From: Mucor racemosus
Taxonomy: Eukaryota; Mucoromycota; Mucoromycetes; Mucorales; Mucoraceae
Length of the DNA: 64,000 nt
NCBI GenBank assembly: GCA_027405735.1
Contig: JAPEHQ010000005.1
Span: 2,790,001 to 2,854,000, forward strand
Direction: 5' to 3'
Below, piece by piece: positions 1 to 11,251 of the stretch (positions are counted from its first letter, which is position 1; the number at the start of each line of letters is the position of its first letter). The notes below the pieces were generated by a model. It saw nothing but the letters and a program-made list of their open reading frames with translations. It had not been told where the DNA came from and searched no databases. The position numbers were made by a program, and so were the translations under genes.

Positions 1-2
1 TA

Positions 3-662
3 TTAGAACTGATCTCATTGCTGCCTCCTTATAAAGAGAATGATATAGTTAATGAACTTGATTTAAAAATTCGCTTCATAAATCCTATCCTTAAATACTT
101 CATGAATGATGTTGAAAAGAAGTTCCGTCTTCGCTGGCCAGAAACTAGTCCCCCAGAAAGAAAGGTTTATCATAAACAAGTACAACGACCGGATGCTTTA
201 ATTACCAGAACCTCACAAGCAACATATCATGAAAATATTGGTTTTGCTGAAGTAAAATCAAGTCTATACAACAACAAAAATAGAGCTCTTATATTGGATA
301 TGTATCGTTTGATTTACTTTTCAAAGAACACCATTGATATTAGCAAGATTAACTCCCCCATTATGATTCAAGTTGTGGGCGCCAAGGTTAACGTGTACAT
401 GCAAATCTTGATCAGCAGAAAGTTTTATGTCACTTTGTTCTTATTTGAAATGACTATGCCTCTCTGTTTAGGCGAGATTAAAAATTTCATACCTAGCATA
501 AAGAAATTGATTTCATTAAATCTTGCATTGGCCACTTGCAACAAAGAAGACGGTTTCGTCGATGAAAATATGATTACCACCAGCAAGACAACACCATTGT
601 TTGAACAAAGAATTGAAAGTAAGGTCTTTCAAGGTGATATGGACAAGATTCAACTTTGTTGA
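3..662 (+). CDS. Hypothetical protein, 3' part, PD-(D/E)xK-like signature (cut by window edge)
   Basis: The frame is open from the window edge to the stop at 660-662, giving at least 219 residues. No ATG occurs near the edge, so the start or earlier exons lie outside. The first half holds QRPDALIT, then about 15 residues later GFAEVK. This Asp ... Glu-x-Lys spacing recalls the catalytic core of PD-(D/E)xK nucleases. The general layout (LRWP, RPDA, GFAEVK, then a hydrophobic LDMYRLIYFSKNTID segment) matches my memory of an expanded family of uncharacterised Mucorales proteins. That is recollection, not a search result. No zinc finger, signal peptide or membrane segment is visible. Function is unknown; a nuclease fold is inference. 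Confidence is high for coding and low for function. Confidence 0.7.
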   Translation, partial: LELISLLPPYKENDIVNELDLKIRFINPILKYFMNDVEKKFRLRWPETSPPERKVYHKQVQRPDALITRTSQATYHENIGFAEVKSSLYNNKNRALILDMYRLIYFSKNTIDISKINSPIMIQVVGAKVNVYMQILISRKFYVTLFLFEMTMPLCLGEIKNFIPSIKKLISLNLALATCNKEDGFVDENMITTSKTTPLFEQRIESKVFQGDMDKIQLC

Positions 663-2142
663 AATGCTATTGTAAATAGCTTCAAATAAATCATAGCCAC
701 ATGTATTGACAAATTCAAGATAATCTTTATACCAGATCGTATGATTTCCATATCATGCCCATATTCAAATATTTCTGTAATAAATAAAAATATAAATATT
801 AATAAAGTAATGTCATGATTTATCCACTGTTCTTCAGCCTAAGATCACCTTTAATGCAGAAGTTTTTAAAACGTTGTCAAATTCACCTGCGGGATTTTAG
901 ATCTATTCCGTGTATTTCAAGACATTATCACAATGAAACTTTTATGACAGCAATGCCTGGTATTGTCCTCATACGTTATTTTTATAAATTCAAGCTTGAT
1001 AGATTGATTTAGCCTAATGGCATGGATTATGTTGAATTGGAAATCATTGTTTTGCTGCCAGCGATACACTGGAGTGTGGATAAATTAGAGCTGTGAAAAT
1101 TACTTTTACACAAATTCATGGCAAATATACACAATCTATAGACTTTTGTTGAAAAAATTATATATCAATTTGGCACTTTGTTAACTATTGTAAGATTTGG
1201 TATTATCAAAAGTAACTTTTAGTAGCTTTGAACTGCTAAAATAATTCATTAAATCAAAAAATATTGTATCGGACATTGAATAATGAATTCAGGGGTAAGA
1301 TTTCGTTGTAGGCCTACCTTGCTTAAGATTTTCCCATATTGTAATTAAAATAGCTTACATGATGGATGATAATCAATATTGTTTTAATATCAAAGATTTA
1401 AGATATGTCAGTATTCTGTTTCACTTTATATCGTGAAAGTGGTCAATTGTTCTTTGTTTGTATCAAGTGAATTTAAAGGCCGCAAATGGTCTGTGGCCAG
1501 CCATTTTGACAAAGTGTTATAACCATTTAGATGTATCAGCGGAACAAGACACCTACAATGCTATTTACTTATCAATTCATAGCTGCAAGTACGGTAGTAC
1601 CATGAAAAGATTAAAAAAAATAATTAGTAATGATTGCTGAATAATTATACATTTCATGTTGAAAGATGAATCAAATTTTTCCTGGTTCAGGAACCTTAAA
1701 TAATGTAGTAGTAAATTATATTAGGTAATCCGACTTTTTTTTTTTCTCTTTTCTTCTCTCACACAATGACAGTTTATTTCCCATGGTTAAATAACATTAC
1801 AACAACGATTATCACTTTTTGCAGAAATTCCAATAATGTACAGGGGTACAAAAAAATGACATTTTCACTTTTTTCTTGTTTTATTGTTGGATTTATGCCA
1901 TACAAAACACATGAAGCCGTATAACAAATGGAAGAGAGAACCCCACCCAAAATGTTTATTGAATATCAGATTAACAAATTGTAGTCATGACAAATAAGGA
2001 TTGCCATCTTCTTGGGAAACCAAACAAGTTGTTTGGCTCCGATCAAATAAAATAATAATATGTGGTTATTATAATCTCATGTTGTTTTTATTCTCTCGTC
2101 TTCTTTTTCTATTTATTTCTCAATTTTAAAATATTTTGAATA
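663..2142. other. Intergenic, no gene seen
   Basis: About 1.5 kb of AT-rich DNA between the left-edge gene and pantothenate kinase. It holds AATAAA-type polyadenylation signals near 779-810, a T-rich tract at 1735-1758, and pyrimidine-rich DNA just before the PanK start. Two short open frames (815-1012, 1458-1640) show no recognisable domain or codon signal. Confidence 0.6.
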
Positions 2143-3674
2143 ATGAATGTTGTAGGAGCAAGCGTTTCTGAAGCATTTTATGCTGCACACGAAACAAGGG
2201 ATATTGTATTGCCAAATCAAACTGAACACGTTTCTCAGATTGCTGTTGATGTAAAGTTTTTTATTTGTAAAAATTAAATAATTACTAATAGTAATTAGAT
2301 TGGTGGATCTCTTGCCAAAGTCATTTATTTCACTCTCTCAGCAGATCGTAAAGGTGGTCGTCTTCATTTCAAAAAATTTGAAACAGAAAAAGTTGATGAA
2401 TGTATTGATTATATTGTGGAATTGCTTAAAGATGCTCAGCATTATAACGTGCAACATGTTTTAAAAGCTACAGGAGGAGGAGCCCATTTGTATTATGATA
2501 GACTTGCTTCAAGATTACCTGGTGTAATTGTTCAAAAAGAAGATGAAATGGAGTGCTTAATAACAGGCTTAAGTTTCTTTATTACCGAGATACCCTATGA
2601 AGTATTCACTTATAATGAGCTTGATGCTGATCCTATACGATTTGAAGAAAAGACTAAAGATGTATACCCATATATGGTAAAATGTCTAATATTTTGTGTA
2701 TCTGTTTGGTTTATTAAAACTAAATTTTATTTAGCTTGTAAATATTGGCTCAGGCGTCAGTATTCTCAAAGTAGATGGTCCAGGACCAAAAGATTTTACT
2801 CGTATTAGTGGAACCTCGGTAAGCTTATTATTCATTGCTATTATAACATGCATTTTAATCATTATAACATTAGCTGGGCGGTGGTACACTTTGGGGTTTA
2901 TTGTCCATGTTGACAGATGCTTCATCTTTTGATGGTAATTGTTAAAGAAAAAGAGCTCAATTCGTGCAATAACCCTAATTCATGTGTTTAGACATGTTGG
3001 AAATCTCAAAAACAGGCGACAACAGAAACGTAGATTTATTAGTTGGGGATATATACGGTTCAGATTATAGCAAACTGGGATTAAAGTCTTCACGGATAGC
3101 TTCAAGTTTTGGTAAAGTTTTCAAGAAAGGAGCTCGTCAAAATAAAGATAATTTTGCATCTGGAGATATCGCAAAAAGTTTATTGTTTATGGTCAGTAAT
3201 AATATTGGTCAAATTGCTTATTTAAACGCACAACAACATGGCATTAAAAGAATATATTTTGGTGGATGTTTCATTCGAGGTAAAAAAAAAAAAAAAAAAA
3301 AAAAAATCCAATGATAAAATATATAAATGCTGATATTTCTGAATAGGCCATCCTATTACCATGAATTCTCTATCTTATGCTATCAATTTTTGGTCAAATG
3401 GAGACATGAAAGCACTATTTCTTCGTCATGAAGGTCATTTAGGGGCAACGGGAGCAGTAAGTTGAAACTTTTTGGGGTGATATTTAAACTTTTTTGTTTG
3501 ATAACTGACATTAAATCAACGTAGTTTTTAAAACATCAACCTGTTCGTAAAGCAAGACATTCATTTTCGTGTTCAGAGAATTACAAACCAGATGTTAACA
3601 ATAATACAGTTTTTGAGGTTTTAGACAATTCTGATAATGTAGAGCTTAGATCAGCGGAAGGCCGTGAATTGTAA
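2143..3674 (+). CDS. Pantothenate kinase, eukaryotic type II (Fumble/Cab1 family)
   Basis: Phosphorylates pantothenate with ATP, the first and usually rate-limiting step of coenzyme A synthesis. Seven exons keep one frame: 2143-2250, 2299-2676, 2735-2818, 2874-2934, 2992-3279, 3347-3456, 3525-3674. They give 392 residues, in the usual range of fungal enzymes. Visible signatures in order are LPNQTEHV followed by the nucleotide-binding DIGGSLAKV (about residues 36-44), [27 protein letters not shown], the glycine-rich [13 protein letters not shown], and the C-terminal [20 protein letters not shown] and [10 protein letters not shown] segments typical of the family. The ATG at 2143 is chosen because it sits a short distance before LPNQTEHV. 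Introns are 48-68 nt. The intron at 3280-3346 begins with GT followed by a run of about 25 A residues. No domain is missing. Confidence 0.93.
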
Positions 3675-4340
3675 TAATTTATAATTTATATTTATATATA
3701 TATACTGTATATATATACACTTGATCATTTGTATAATCAACCAAAATGTACCTACATATACAATATGATTTCCTATAAATCAATTTTGAATAATAATCGT
3801 AATAAATAAATAAAAAATACCTGTTTACAAATAGTAAAGAAATGAATGTTAGATTATATTATTGTCGAAATTTTGGGCGAAATGATACAGATCTCCCTTT
3901 TTTTTTTTTTTTTACACTGATGCCATTAAAATATACAAAATGAAACGGCAAAACAAATAATACTACGTGAAAGCCTTATATCGAAATAGCATTTGCAGTA
4001 GTCGCCACCTACATGTTATGTTTGCAAAATCTTGTGTGAAAATCCTGTAAACAAGACCATCATCTGGAAACCTAATATTTTTCATTTGCCGTGCCATGAT
4101 CGTTATTGCAACTGTTGCTTATATGATAACAACCAATGCTTTAAATGACTGGATGCAACAAACGTATATAGTGTATAGACCATCTTTCTTGTGAAATGGG
4201 GGATATGATGTGACACAGCTTTCTCAACTTAATGCCTTGAGTTTTTGTCAATAATTAAGCGCTGCCTTCTAAATTACTAGATAATATTCGTTACTCAAGC
4301 TTCTTCTATTACCTTTTTTCGTTTTGTTTTTTGGGATATA
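3675..4340. other. Intergenic, TA-rich repeat
   Basis: Spacer between PanK and the RhoGAP gene. It has a TA-rich stretch at about 3692-3720 that can fold back on itself, AATAAATAAATAA polyadenylation-type signals near 3800, a T-tract at 3897-3914, and a T-rich leader just before the next ATG. No gene seen. Confidence 0.6.
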
Positions 4341-6799
4341 ATGACACAGTATCTTATAGCTGTATGGGATTATGTCGCAGAAGGCGAGTTTGAGCTTTCT
4401 TTCAAGCAAGGCGACAGAATAAAATTATTAGAAAAGCACAACGATGACTGGTATGAAACAAAACAAAAAAAAGAGAGATTATTTAAATTTCAAGGTGAAA
4501 TTAACTATATTTTTTTCATTTTAAAGGTGGGAAGGTAAATAAATGCAGAGTGTCTATAATTAATCATATACTAAACATAAATCAAGGCGAGTTAAATGAA
4601 GAAATCGGCTTCTTTCCTGCAAATAGAATACGCTTAGAAACATCTGAAGACTTGGGTAACATATATGATAAACACGAAATACAAAGTCCTGTTTACTAAT
4701 TTCATATTATAGCTCAAGAAAATGTAAACAGTTAACAGAGGGAAAAGCCAGCAAATACTAATTACTACTCTATTCGTTTAGGAATACAAGCCAAGCAGCA
4801 ATAACACTACAACACCACCTGAAGAAGATGACATCCCACCTAATCTACCAGCAAGACGAAATCCTTCAATTCAATCAAATGTATCCAAACCAACACTCAA
4901 ATCAACAAACGATACATCTTCTGTATCTATACCATCTACTATTGTTACTACAGAATCTCCTTTACCTGCAGGCTGGGAACATGCCTTTGGTATGTATAAT
5001 CATGTTGATTTGCAAATTTTGCTCATTTTCTTTTCTTTATTTAGATCAGGAAGGAACTATTTATTACTTCAACGAATCAACTGGTAAATCTCGATGGGAT
5101 AAACCTGGCGAAGAGGAAAGTGATGATCCCCCTCCATTGCCTCAGCGTGATGATAGTGCTGATACGTTTATTCAAGGCTTAAACTCTAACGAATTACAGA
5201 AATTGGTATATACAGCTACAACATTGATTATCATATCCTATATTAAAATGGTTTTAATAGGAATTCGATAGGTTGCAAACAGATTGGATCAGACATAAAG
5301 GCTATATTCAAATGAAGATGATTTCTGAGAAAGAAGATGGGGGGAAATTAAGTTCTTGGAAAGTGTATTATGCGGTTTTGTCAAATGGATTTTTGTTATT
5401 ATACAAGGAAGGACATGTTAAAAGCAAAGTAACGTAATAACCACATTTACATATGATAAGATTAACTCATGAGATCAACAGAAATCCTCTCGATCTCATG
5501 TTCCTGTAGGCAGTTTTGATCTCGAGTCTTGTAAAATAGATCCAGCTGGAAAACAAGATACTAAAAGGAAACATGTTTTCATCATCTCAACACCTAAAAA
5601 GGTCAAGCTATACATCCAAACCACAAGCGATAAAGAATTTTCGTCATGGCTAGATGCAATTATGAGAGAGTTGATTGCACGTAAAGAAGGTCAAAATGAA
5701 GAAACTGAAATTATGAGATTATTAAAGTCTCTTACGTTTGATGAAAGCCATATGAAAGTAAATCGAAAAATGACCAAAGAACACGTAGATGATAAAAAGA
5801 GCCTCGGGCATTGGTTTTCTTCAAAACCAGATAATCGAGGTTATAGTAGTGGTAGTGGTAGTGGTGGAAGCACAGGTAATGTGAAAAAGATCGAGCCAAA
5901 ATATGTATATGGTCAGACTCAACCCGGTGGAGGTAAGTACTTATTGATAGACAGACTTTCATACACTGATATTGGTCATGTAGAAAACGATGTTTTCGGT
6001 GGTTATTTACGAATGGAAGACAATGGAGATATACCCCATATAGTATCATTATGTATCAGTGAAGTAGAAGCTAGAGGATTGCAATCAGTTGGTATTTACA
6101 GATTATCTGGTCCTGCTTCCACAATACAAAAATATAGAACTGCATTTAACAAAGGTAAGACGATGAAAGATCACAAGATTATTGACATGTATTATTCACA
6201 CCATGTTTTGAATCAGGAGAGAAAGTATCATTAAAAGAAGAACATGATATCAATGCCGTAACTGGTTTACTAAAGCTATATTTCCGTGAACTTCGAAATC
6301 CTTTAATGACACATGAATATTACGATTGGTTTATAGAAGCAGCAAGTAACGTATTGTTCCATTACAAGAGCTATTATATATATTTGTATTGACCTAATTT
6401 ATAGAAATATCTGATTATGAGGAAAGAATGTATCAAATCAAATCAATCATTCACAGTTTACCAAAGCCCAACTATATTGTATTAGAGTATTTAATGCGTC
6501 ATCTAAACCTAGTAGCATCATATTCTGAAATTAACAAGATGGAATCAACAAATTTAGCCCTGATTTTCTCTGTTGGTCTACTAAGATCGGTGCAAGAAGA
6601 TTTGAGTAGTATTATGATGTCGGATCTTCATAGTAAAATTATCGAGGCCATTATTCAGCAAGTGGAATGGTTTTTTGAGGAAGATCAAGACAATGACGAT
6701 GAAGCGCCTACAGCAATTACTACCACCGAAGAATTGGTACATACTGAGGAGGATCATCCTCATCAAAACAATGCTCATACAAGAATCGAAAGATCTTGA
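4341..6799 (+). CDS. Rho GTPase-activating protein with SH3, WW and PH domains
   Basis: Predicted to switch off a Rho/Cdc42-type GTPase by stimulating GTP hydrolysis at membranes. Eleven exons: 4341-4450, 4527-4534, 4587-4655, 4713-4723, 4782-4989, 5045-5205, 5261-5428, 5482-5932, 5984-6154, 6217-6345, 6405-6799, giving 626 residues. SH3 at residues 3-60 (AVWDYVAEGEFELSF, then DDWWEGEL, GFFPANRIRL). WW at about 127-157 (LPAGWEHAF, with second Trp in KSRWDKP). PH at about 195-305, ending SSWLDAIMREL. A Ser/Gly linker follows, then RhoGAP at about 396-600 with the arginine finger in GIYRLSG (Arg435) and KLYFRELRNPL. The order SH3-WW-PH-RhoGAP is that of animal ARHGAP9/12/15/27. Exons 2 and 4 are only 8 and 11 nt, but both are needed to keep the SH3 and linker frame. 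The C-terminus is acidic. Confidence 0.9.
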
Positions 6800-7329
6800 T
6801 TATATGAATAGATATATATGATGATATCTTAATAAATCCACAATACTTTATACTGTAATAAAATGACAACAGGAAATAATTCTATTCGAAGTATATTAAG
6901 AACTAGTCGTTCGATTTCACTACGCTCAATTACGGCGTCGCCCTGTGGGCTCACTTTTGCAGTTTCTTTAATGAATGTATCATGACTGGCACCTCTATCT
7001 CGTTACGCTCGATTACTGTCTTTCTAGTCGAAAAATGTATGTTTTTATAACAAATATGAATGAGATTTATAAACATCTGGTCTTTGATTGGCCTGCCCCC
7101 CCTTTTTTTTTTAAAAAAACACCATCTGTTGTAGCATATTATTAGAAAACATCCGCTGTCCCTCCTCTTTACTCATTTGAACACGCAGACGATTATTTGT
7201 ATGATTTGACATGGTCTACTACTACTACACATCCTACCTTGTTTGTTATTTTTAATGGAACCGGCTAATTTGATTTATGAAATTTCATAGTAATAAAGTT
7301 GGATCGAATGAGTACAGCATCGTAGATCT
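6800..7329. other. Intergenic with a family Y fragment
   Basis: Spacer after the RhoGAP gene. The stretch 6893-7060 carries a diverged piece of family Y (CTCAATTACGGCGTCGCCCT, then a TTTAATGAATGTA block), the same sequence seen at about 8398, 11200, 37465 and 40380. It is followed by homopolymer C/T/A runs at 7085-7118. No gene seen. Confidence 0.6.
6893..7060 (+). repeat. Family Y repeat, short diverged fragment
   Basis: It shares the CTCAATTACGGCGTCG core and the block after it with the larger family Y copies. It is truncated and degraded, and carries an extra CTCGTTACGCTCGATTAC partial duplication of the core. Confidence 0.6.
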
Positions 7330-7925
7330 TTAAAAAAGTTATCAAATATCGTAAAATTTCTTATTTTTAAGACCTCCAAGGCTTATAAGCGGCATATTAA
7401 TTTCAAAAATCATTCTTATCCAGATCATCAATTTTAGCATTTTCCGTTTTTTTTTTTTTAATTTTGCAAAATTAGAGTTAATTACTTTACCAATTATGAA
7501 AAAAAAATATGTACATATACAAAATTAAACGCTCTATTTTTTTCGTAAAAAATAAAAAACATTCTTCTTTTAAAACATTATATGAAAATCCTTTAACCAG
7601 AAAACCGTTTTTGGGCCAAAAGCACAAAGCTTCATTACTTAACATTCAATATTAAGCTTTTAAAAAATGTATATTAGGTTTGGCTACAATTTGTTCTCAT
7701 AATGTAGTATATTTAAACGTTTATTTTGGTATCAAAAATTGATTTTTCTGTTTTTTGATCAAAATCATGAGTGTTGGTAAGGAGAAAATGAGCCCCGAAA
7801 ATTTCCGCTACAAAAACTGAATTTTCAGATCGTACATGGTTAAATATAAGAATAATTAAAAAAACGCTTTTTTATTTAAAACTTAGGTATACCATAGTAT
7901 AAGAGACTTAGCCGTTCAATCTTGC

Positions 7926-8387
7926 TGTGGAATATGTACACATTTATCCACTATATTGATCTCCATTTCATCTGATTCTCAATTAAAGTACAGCTGACAT
8001 GAATAGACATTTCACTACTAAATGATATATGCTGATTCACACTAATATAAATTTTCTACCAAGCTTCTATCCTAGCAACTTATAGTTAAAGACCAATCAA
8101 CATACTGTGGATTTAATCACACCATTATGATCAAGGACCCATGAATTCTATGAATACACCGATTGGTTACTATCAAGATTTATATCTGACAAGGGGTGTT
8201 ATTGGCTATGTATGGACCTAGGAATGCTTACCTAATCTCTCTGATGAAAACTATATAAAGAGGACATTTATTTATTACAAAAATCCTCAAGTAGAATTTA
8301 ACTTGATAATAAAACCCTAATGTTATCTAGTCGAATTCCTATTGTTTTTTTATACTTTTTTCCGTGAATAGCTCTGTCTGTTCCACA
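7926..8387 (+). repeat. Solo LTR, family beta, with 5-bp target duplication
   Basis: A 462-bp insertion inside family Y with TGTGGAAT...TTCCACA ends, flanked by the direct duplication CTTGC (7921-7925 and 8388-8392). The undisturbed sister copies at about 37455 and 40370 read straight through this point. An internal TATATAAAG box near 8252 and an AATAAAA signal near 8307 fit an LTR read on the plus strand. No internal region remains, so it arose by LTR-LTR recombination. A second copy lies at 40844-41275 on the other strand. Confidence 0.88.
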
Positions 8388-10219
8388 CTTGCTATACTCA
8401 ATTATGGCGTCGTTCTACCGGCTCGCTTTTGCAATTTTTTAACAAACATATGATATGACAGACTTGATATCTGGAAGAAAAATGTATGTTTCTATGATAA
8501 CAGACATTGCCTATTTTGTTTATTAGTTTATGGTTCATGCGCTGTAATGCTACTTTTACATTATTGGCTGAAATGAGCAATTTAACAGGGTTTTAAATGC
8601 GCTAAATAATGTAAAGCCTTAAAAATCTTTTTCTACGTGTGCTGTTTCTCTCTTTTTTTTCATATTCCAAGAAGGATAAATTCACCGTTTGATAAGGCAT
8701 ATCAGACTATCAAGCTGGTATTCTTTTCTTGTATCTGAATACGCATTCTAACATCAGGGACTAATCTTTTTAATATAGGTAGCAGTCTATATTAGAGATT
8801 GATATTTTCATTTAACCGCATTCTAGGATCAAATATCGTTATTTACTACTGTATTGTTGGATGTATTTCTTGATTACAAGATCAAATCGAAGGCAACAAC
8901 AATATTTATATCTACTCAATGAAAAGCTAGAACTGGCTACAATCTCACGAATTGTTCCAGAAAAATGATAAAATTTCAAATGATATAGAAACAAAAAAAA
9001 AAAGAATAATCTAATGTTTTGTCTAATAATTATAGTTTTGATCGTACTGTAGATATTGTATACTTGATAACTAGTCTTTTTACAGCCGACAATCGTAAAC
9101 TAAAATAATAAGTTTAAAGAAGGTTAATTTGATTAAATTTTATGTGTGATAAAGTAACACATATAATCTTAGATTTGGCTTGCATGCATATAAATTTAAG
9201 CAACAAGTGTTATTTAAGTTTATGCTCGAGCAAAAACCGTTGTTACTGTACATATTATAGCTATAAACATATTTACAAATGATGATAATTGTGAATATAT
9301 TGGTTCTTGAATGTATTGCTGCCCTACATCAGCAACGTATTGAATTATATTATTTTCTATAATCTATATTAATGAAAGCAAATGTAACTTAAAAACTCAT
9401 TATTGCAGTAAAAAATGCAATGGAGTTTTGAAAACAGCACGATAATTATATACAAACCAATTGGTGCCCATACGATTAGCTCATTATGCTCACGGTCAGA
9501 TTTAATTATTATGCGCAAATAGGGATAATGATCGATATGTTTATGGGCAATCCTACTACTACTATACACACATGGGATTAATGTTATGCACATGGAAAGA
9601 ACCTATAATTCTGAATATACAGACTTAGCGTTATGCTTATGTGCAATTTCTTTTGTTGTGCCCATGTGCATATTATTATCTGTTTAACCATATTCAGTGG
9701 ACACAACAGCTCAGGCTATAGTGTGCAGCCCATCTGAACACAACGAAATCAACTTGTGCAGCACAAGTCGGCCGTAATGTGCACTCATTGCTATTAAATC
9801 GCATAAAATGATATGCAGAAAACTCTTGAAGCATTCATTCTTTTTCTTCTTTTTAGCAGTGCCCAGTGCTACAAATTATCGTTTAATATGACTGAGTATT
9901 AATGAACTAGAAAAAATACAACTGGTGAAAAAAACTAATACCCAATGTACATCGAGATCAAGATAGATAAAAGACGCATTTATTGTGTAGTGAAAATCGC
10001 AACATTTTGTTGGATAGAAATTACAGGACCAAGATGTTGTGTTTGTCTCAGGATTTTTAACAGGATTTAAAAACATATTTTATCAAACTTACTTAGATAC
10101 TAAATACTCACCATTTGCTATAATCAGTATTATCTTGTTTTTTATTTAATTGCTGTATTATTAAAAATCAAACTTTTCATAGCTTATAGCAATGACAATG
10201 GGATGTTTCTGGTTTTAGA

Positions 10220-10460
10220 TTGAAATTTATCATAAGGCGAGCTGGTGATACGTTTGATACTATTGTAGATGAAATCAGTCAATTTAATTTATGAAATTTG
10301 AATGCAAATACTGAGAAACAATTTGCAAGTACTTAAGTTGGTTCTAGTGAAGCACTGAATGAATTGGCTTGGGGCAAAGAGGGTGAAAAGGCGGCAATAG
10401 GTTCCAGTGATGGTCGTGTTTATGTTTATGTTTATGATATTGGAGAGATACGACTAAAAC
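10220..10460 (+). pseudogene. Dynein intermediate chain fragment captured in family Y (locus A)
   Basis: One reading frame over 80 codons gives recognisable WD40 sequence of a cytoplasmic dynein intermediate chain C-terminus: VDEISQFNL, then a stop where Trp is expected, NLNANTEK, one more stop, then AWGKEGEKAAIGSSDG, RVYVYV and YDIGEI. The LNELAW...GSSDG...VYDIG series is characteristic of that chain's last blades. It is preceded by TGGTTTTAG, which resembles a splice acceptor, so the capture may have been of genomic DNA. Two in-frame stops make it non-functional. The matching piece is at 39388-39628 in the next family Y unit. Confidence 0.75.
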
Positions 10461-11251
10461 ACAATTTAAATCACCACTAGCGCATTAATTATCACGTAAG
10501 GCTATATTAACATCACATAAACTACCACACAATATTAACATGTATAAAGGTTTAGAGCAATAAGCTTGAATCAAGTGGGTATTGCATTATAAATTCTTGA
10601 AAAAGTTCTCCAGTATTATAAAATCCCTTATTTTTAAGACTTACAAGGCTTATAAGCGGAATATTAATTTCAAAAATTATTCTTGTCCAGATCATCAATT
10701 TTGACATTTTTTAATTTTTTTTTTCTAATTTTTCAAATTTAAAATTAATTATACTACCAATTACAAAAAAATATATATACACATGTGCCAAATTTAGCGC
10801 TCTATTTGCTCAATAGAAAATAACAAACATTTTTATTACAAAATATTACATGAAAATCCTTTAATCAAAAAACTGTTTTTGGGCCAAAATTACAAAGTTT
10901 CATTACCTAACGTTTGATATTAAGCTTTTATAAAATGCGTATTAGTTATAGCTACAATTTTCTCTCACAATGTAGTATATTTAAACGTTTATTTTGGTAT
11001 CAAAAATTGATTTTTCTGTTTTTTGATCAAAATCATGAGTGTTGGTAAGGAGAAAATGAGCCCCGAAAATGTCCGCTACAAAGTCTGAATTTTCAGACTA
11101 TACATGGTTAAATATATGAAAAGTCGAAACAAAATACCTTTTTATTCAAAACTTATATATTATAGTATGAGACGTAGCCGCTCGATCTCGCTATGCTGAA
11201 TTACGGCGTTGCCCTGCAGGCTAGATTTGCATATTTTGTTTTTAAAAAAAG

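Larger units (their letters stand above)
7330..11230 (+). repeat. Family Y dispersed repeat, locus A (one unit plus start of a second)
   Basis: One ~2.8-kb unit (7330 to about 10561, interrupted by a solo LTR) followed directly by the first ~670 bp of a second unit (10562-11230). The diagnostic block GAGTGTTGGTAAGGAGAAAA with GAGCCCCGAAAATG occurs at about 7770-7800 and again at 11038-11070. The same order of blocks recurs at 36808-48672. Within the unit are a G/C-richer segment full of GGGCACAAC and its complement (about 9640-9770) and a decayed dynein intermediate chain fragment (10220-10460). No long open frame. No terminal inverted repeat was found by eye. Confidence 0.8.

Noticed and set aside
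815..1640. Two short plus-strand frames (815-1012, 1458-1640)
   Set aside because: They lack any domain, homologue that I recognise, promoter or splice context; lengths are what AT-rich DNA gives by chance.
5933..5983. Continuous reading through 5662-6234 as a single RhoGAP exon
   Set aside because: Both readings are open, but the strong donor, branch-like motif and acceptor favour a 51-nt intron; the retained form is kept as a finding.
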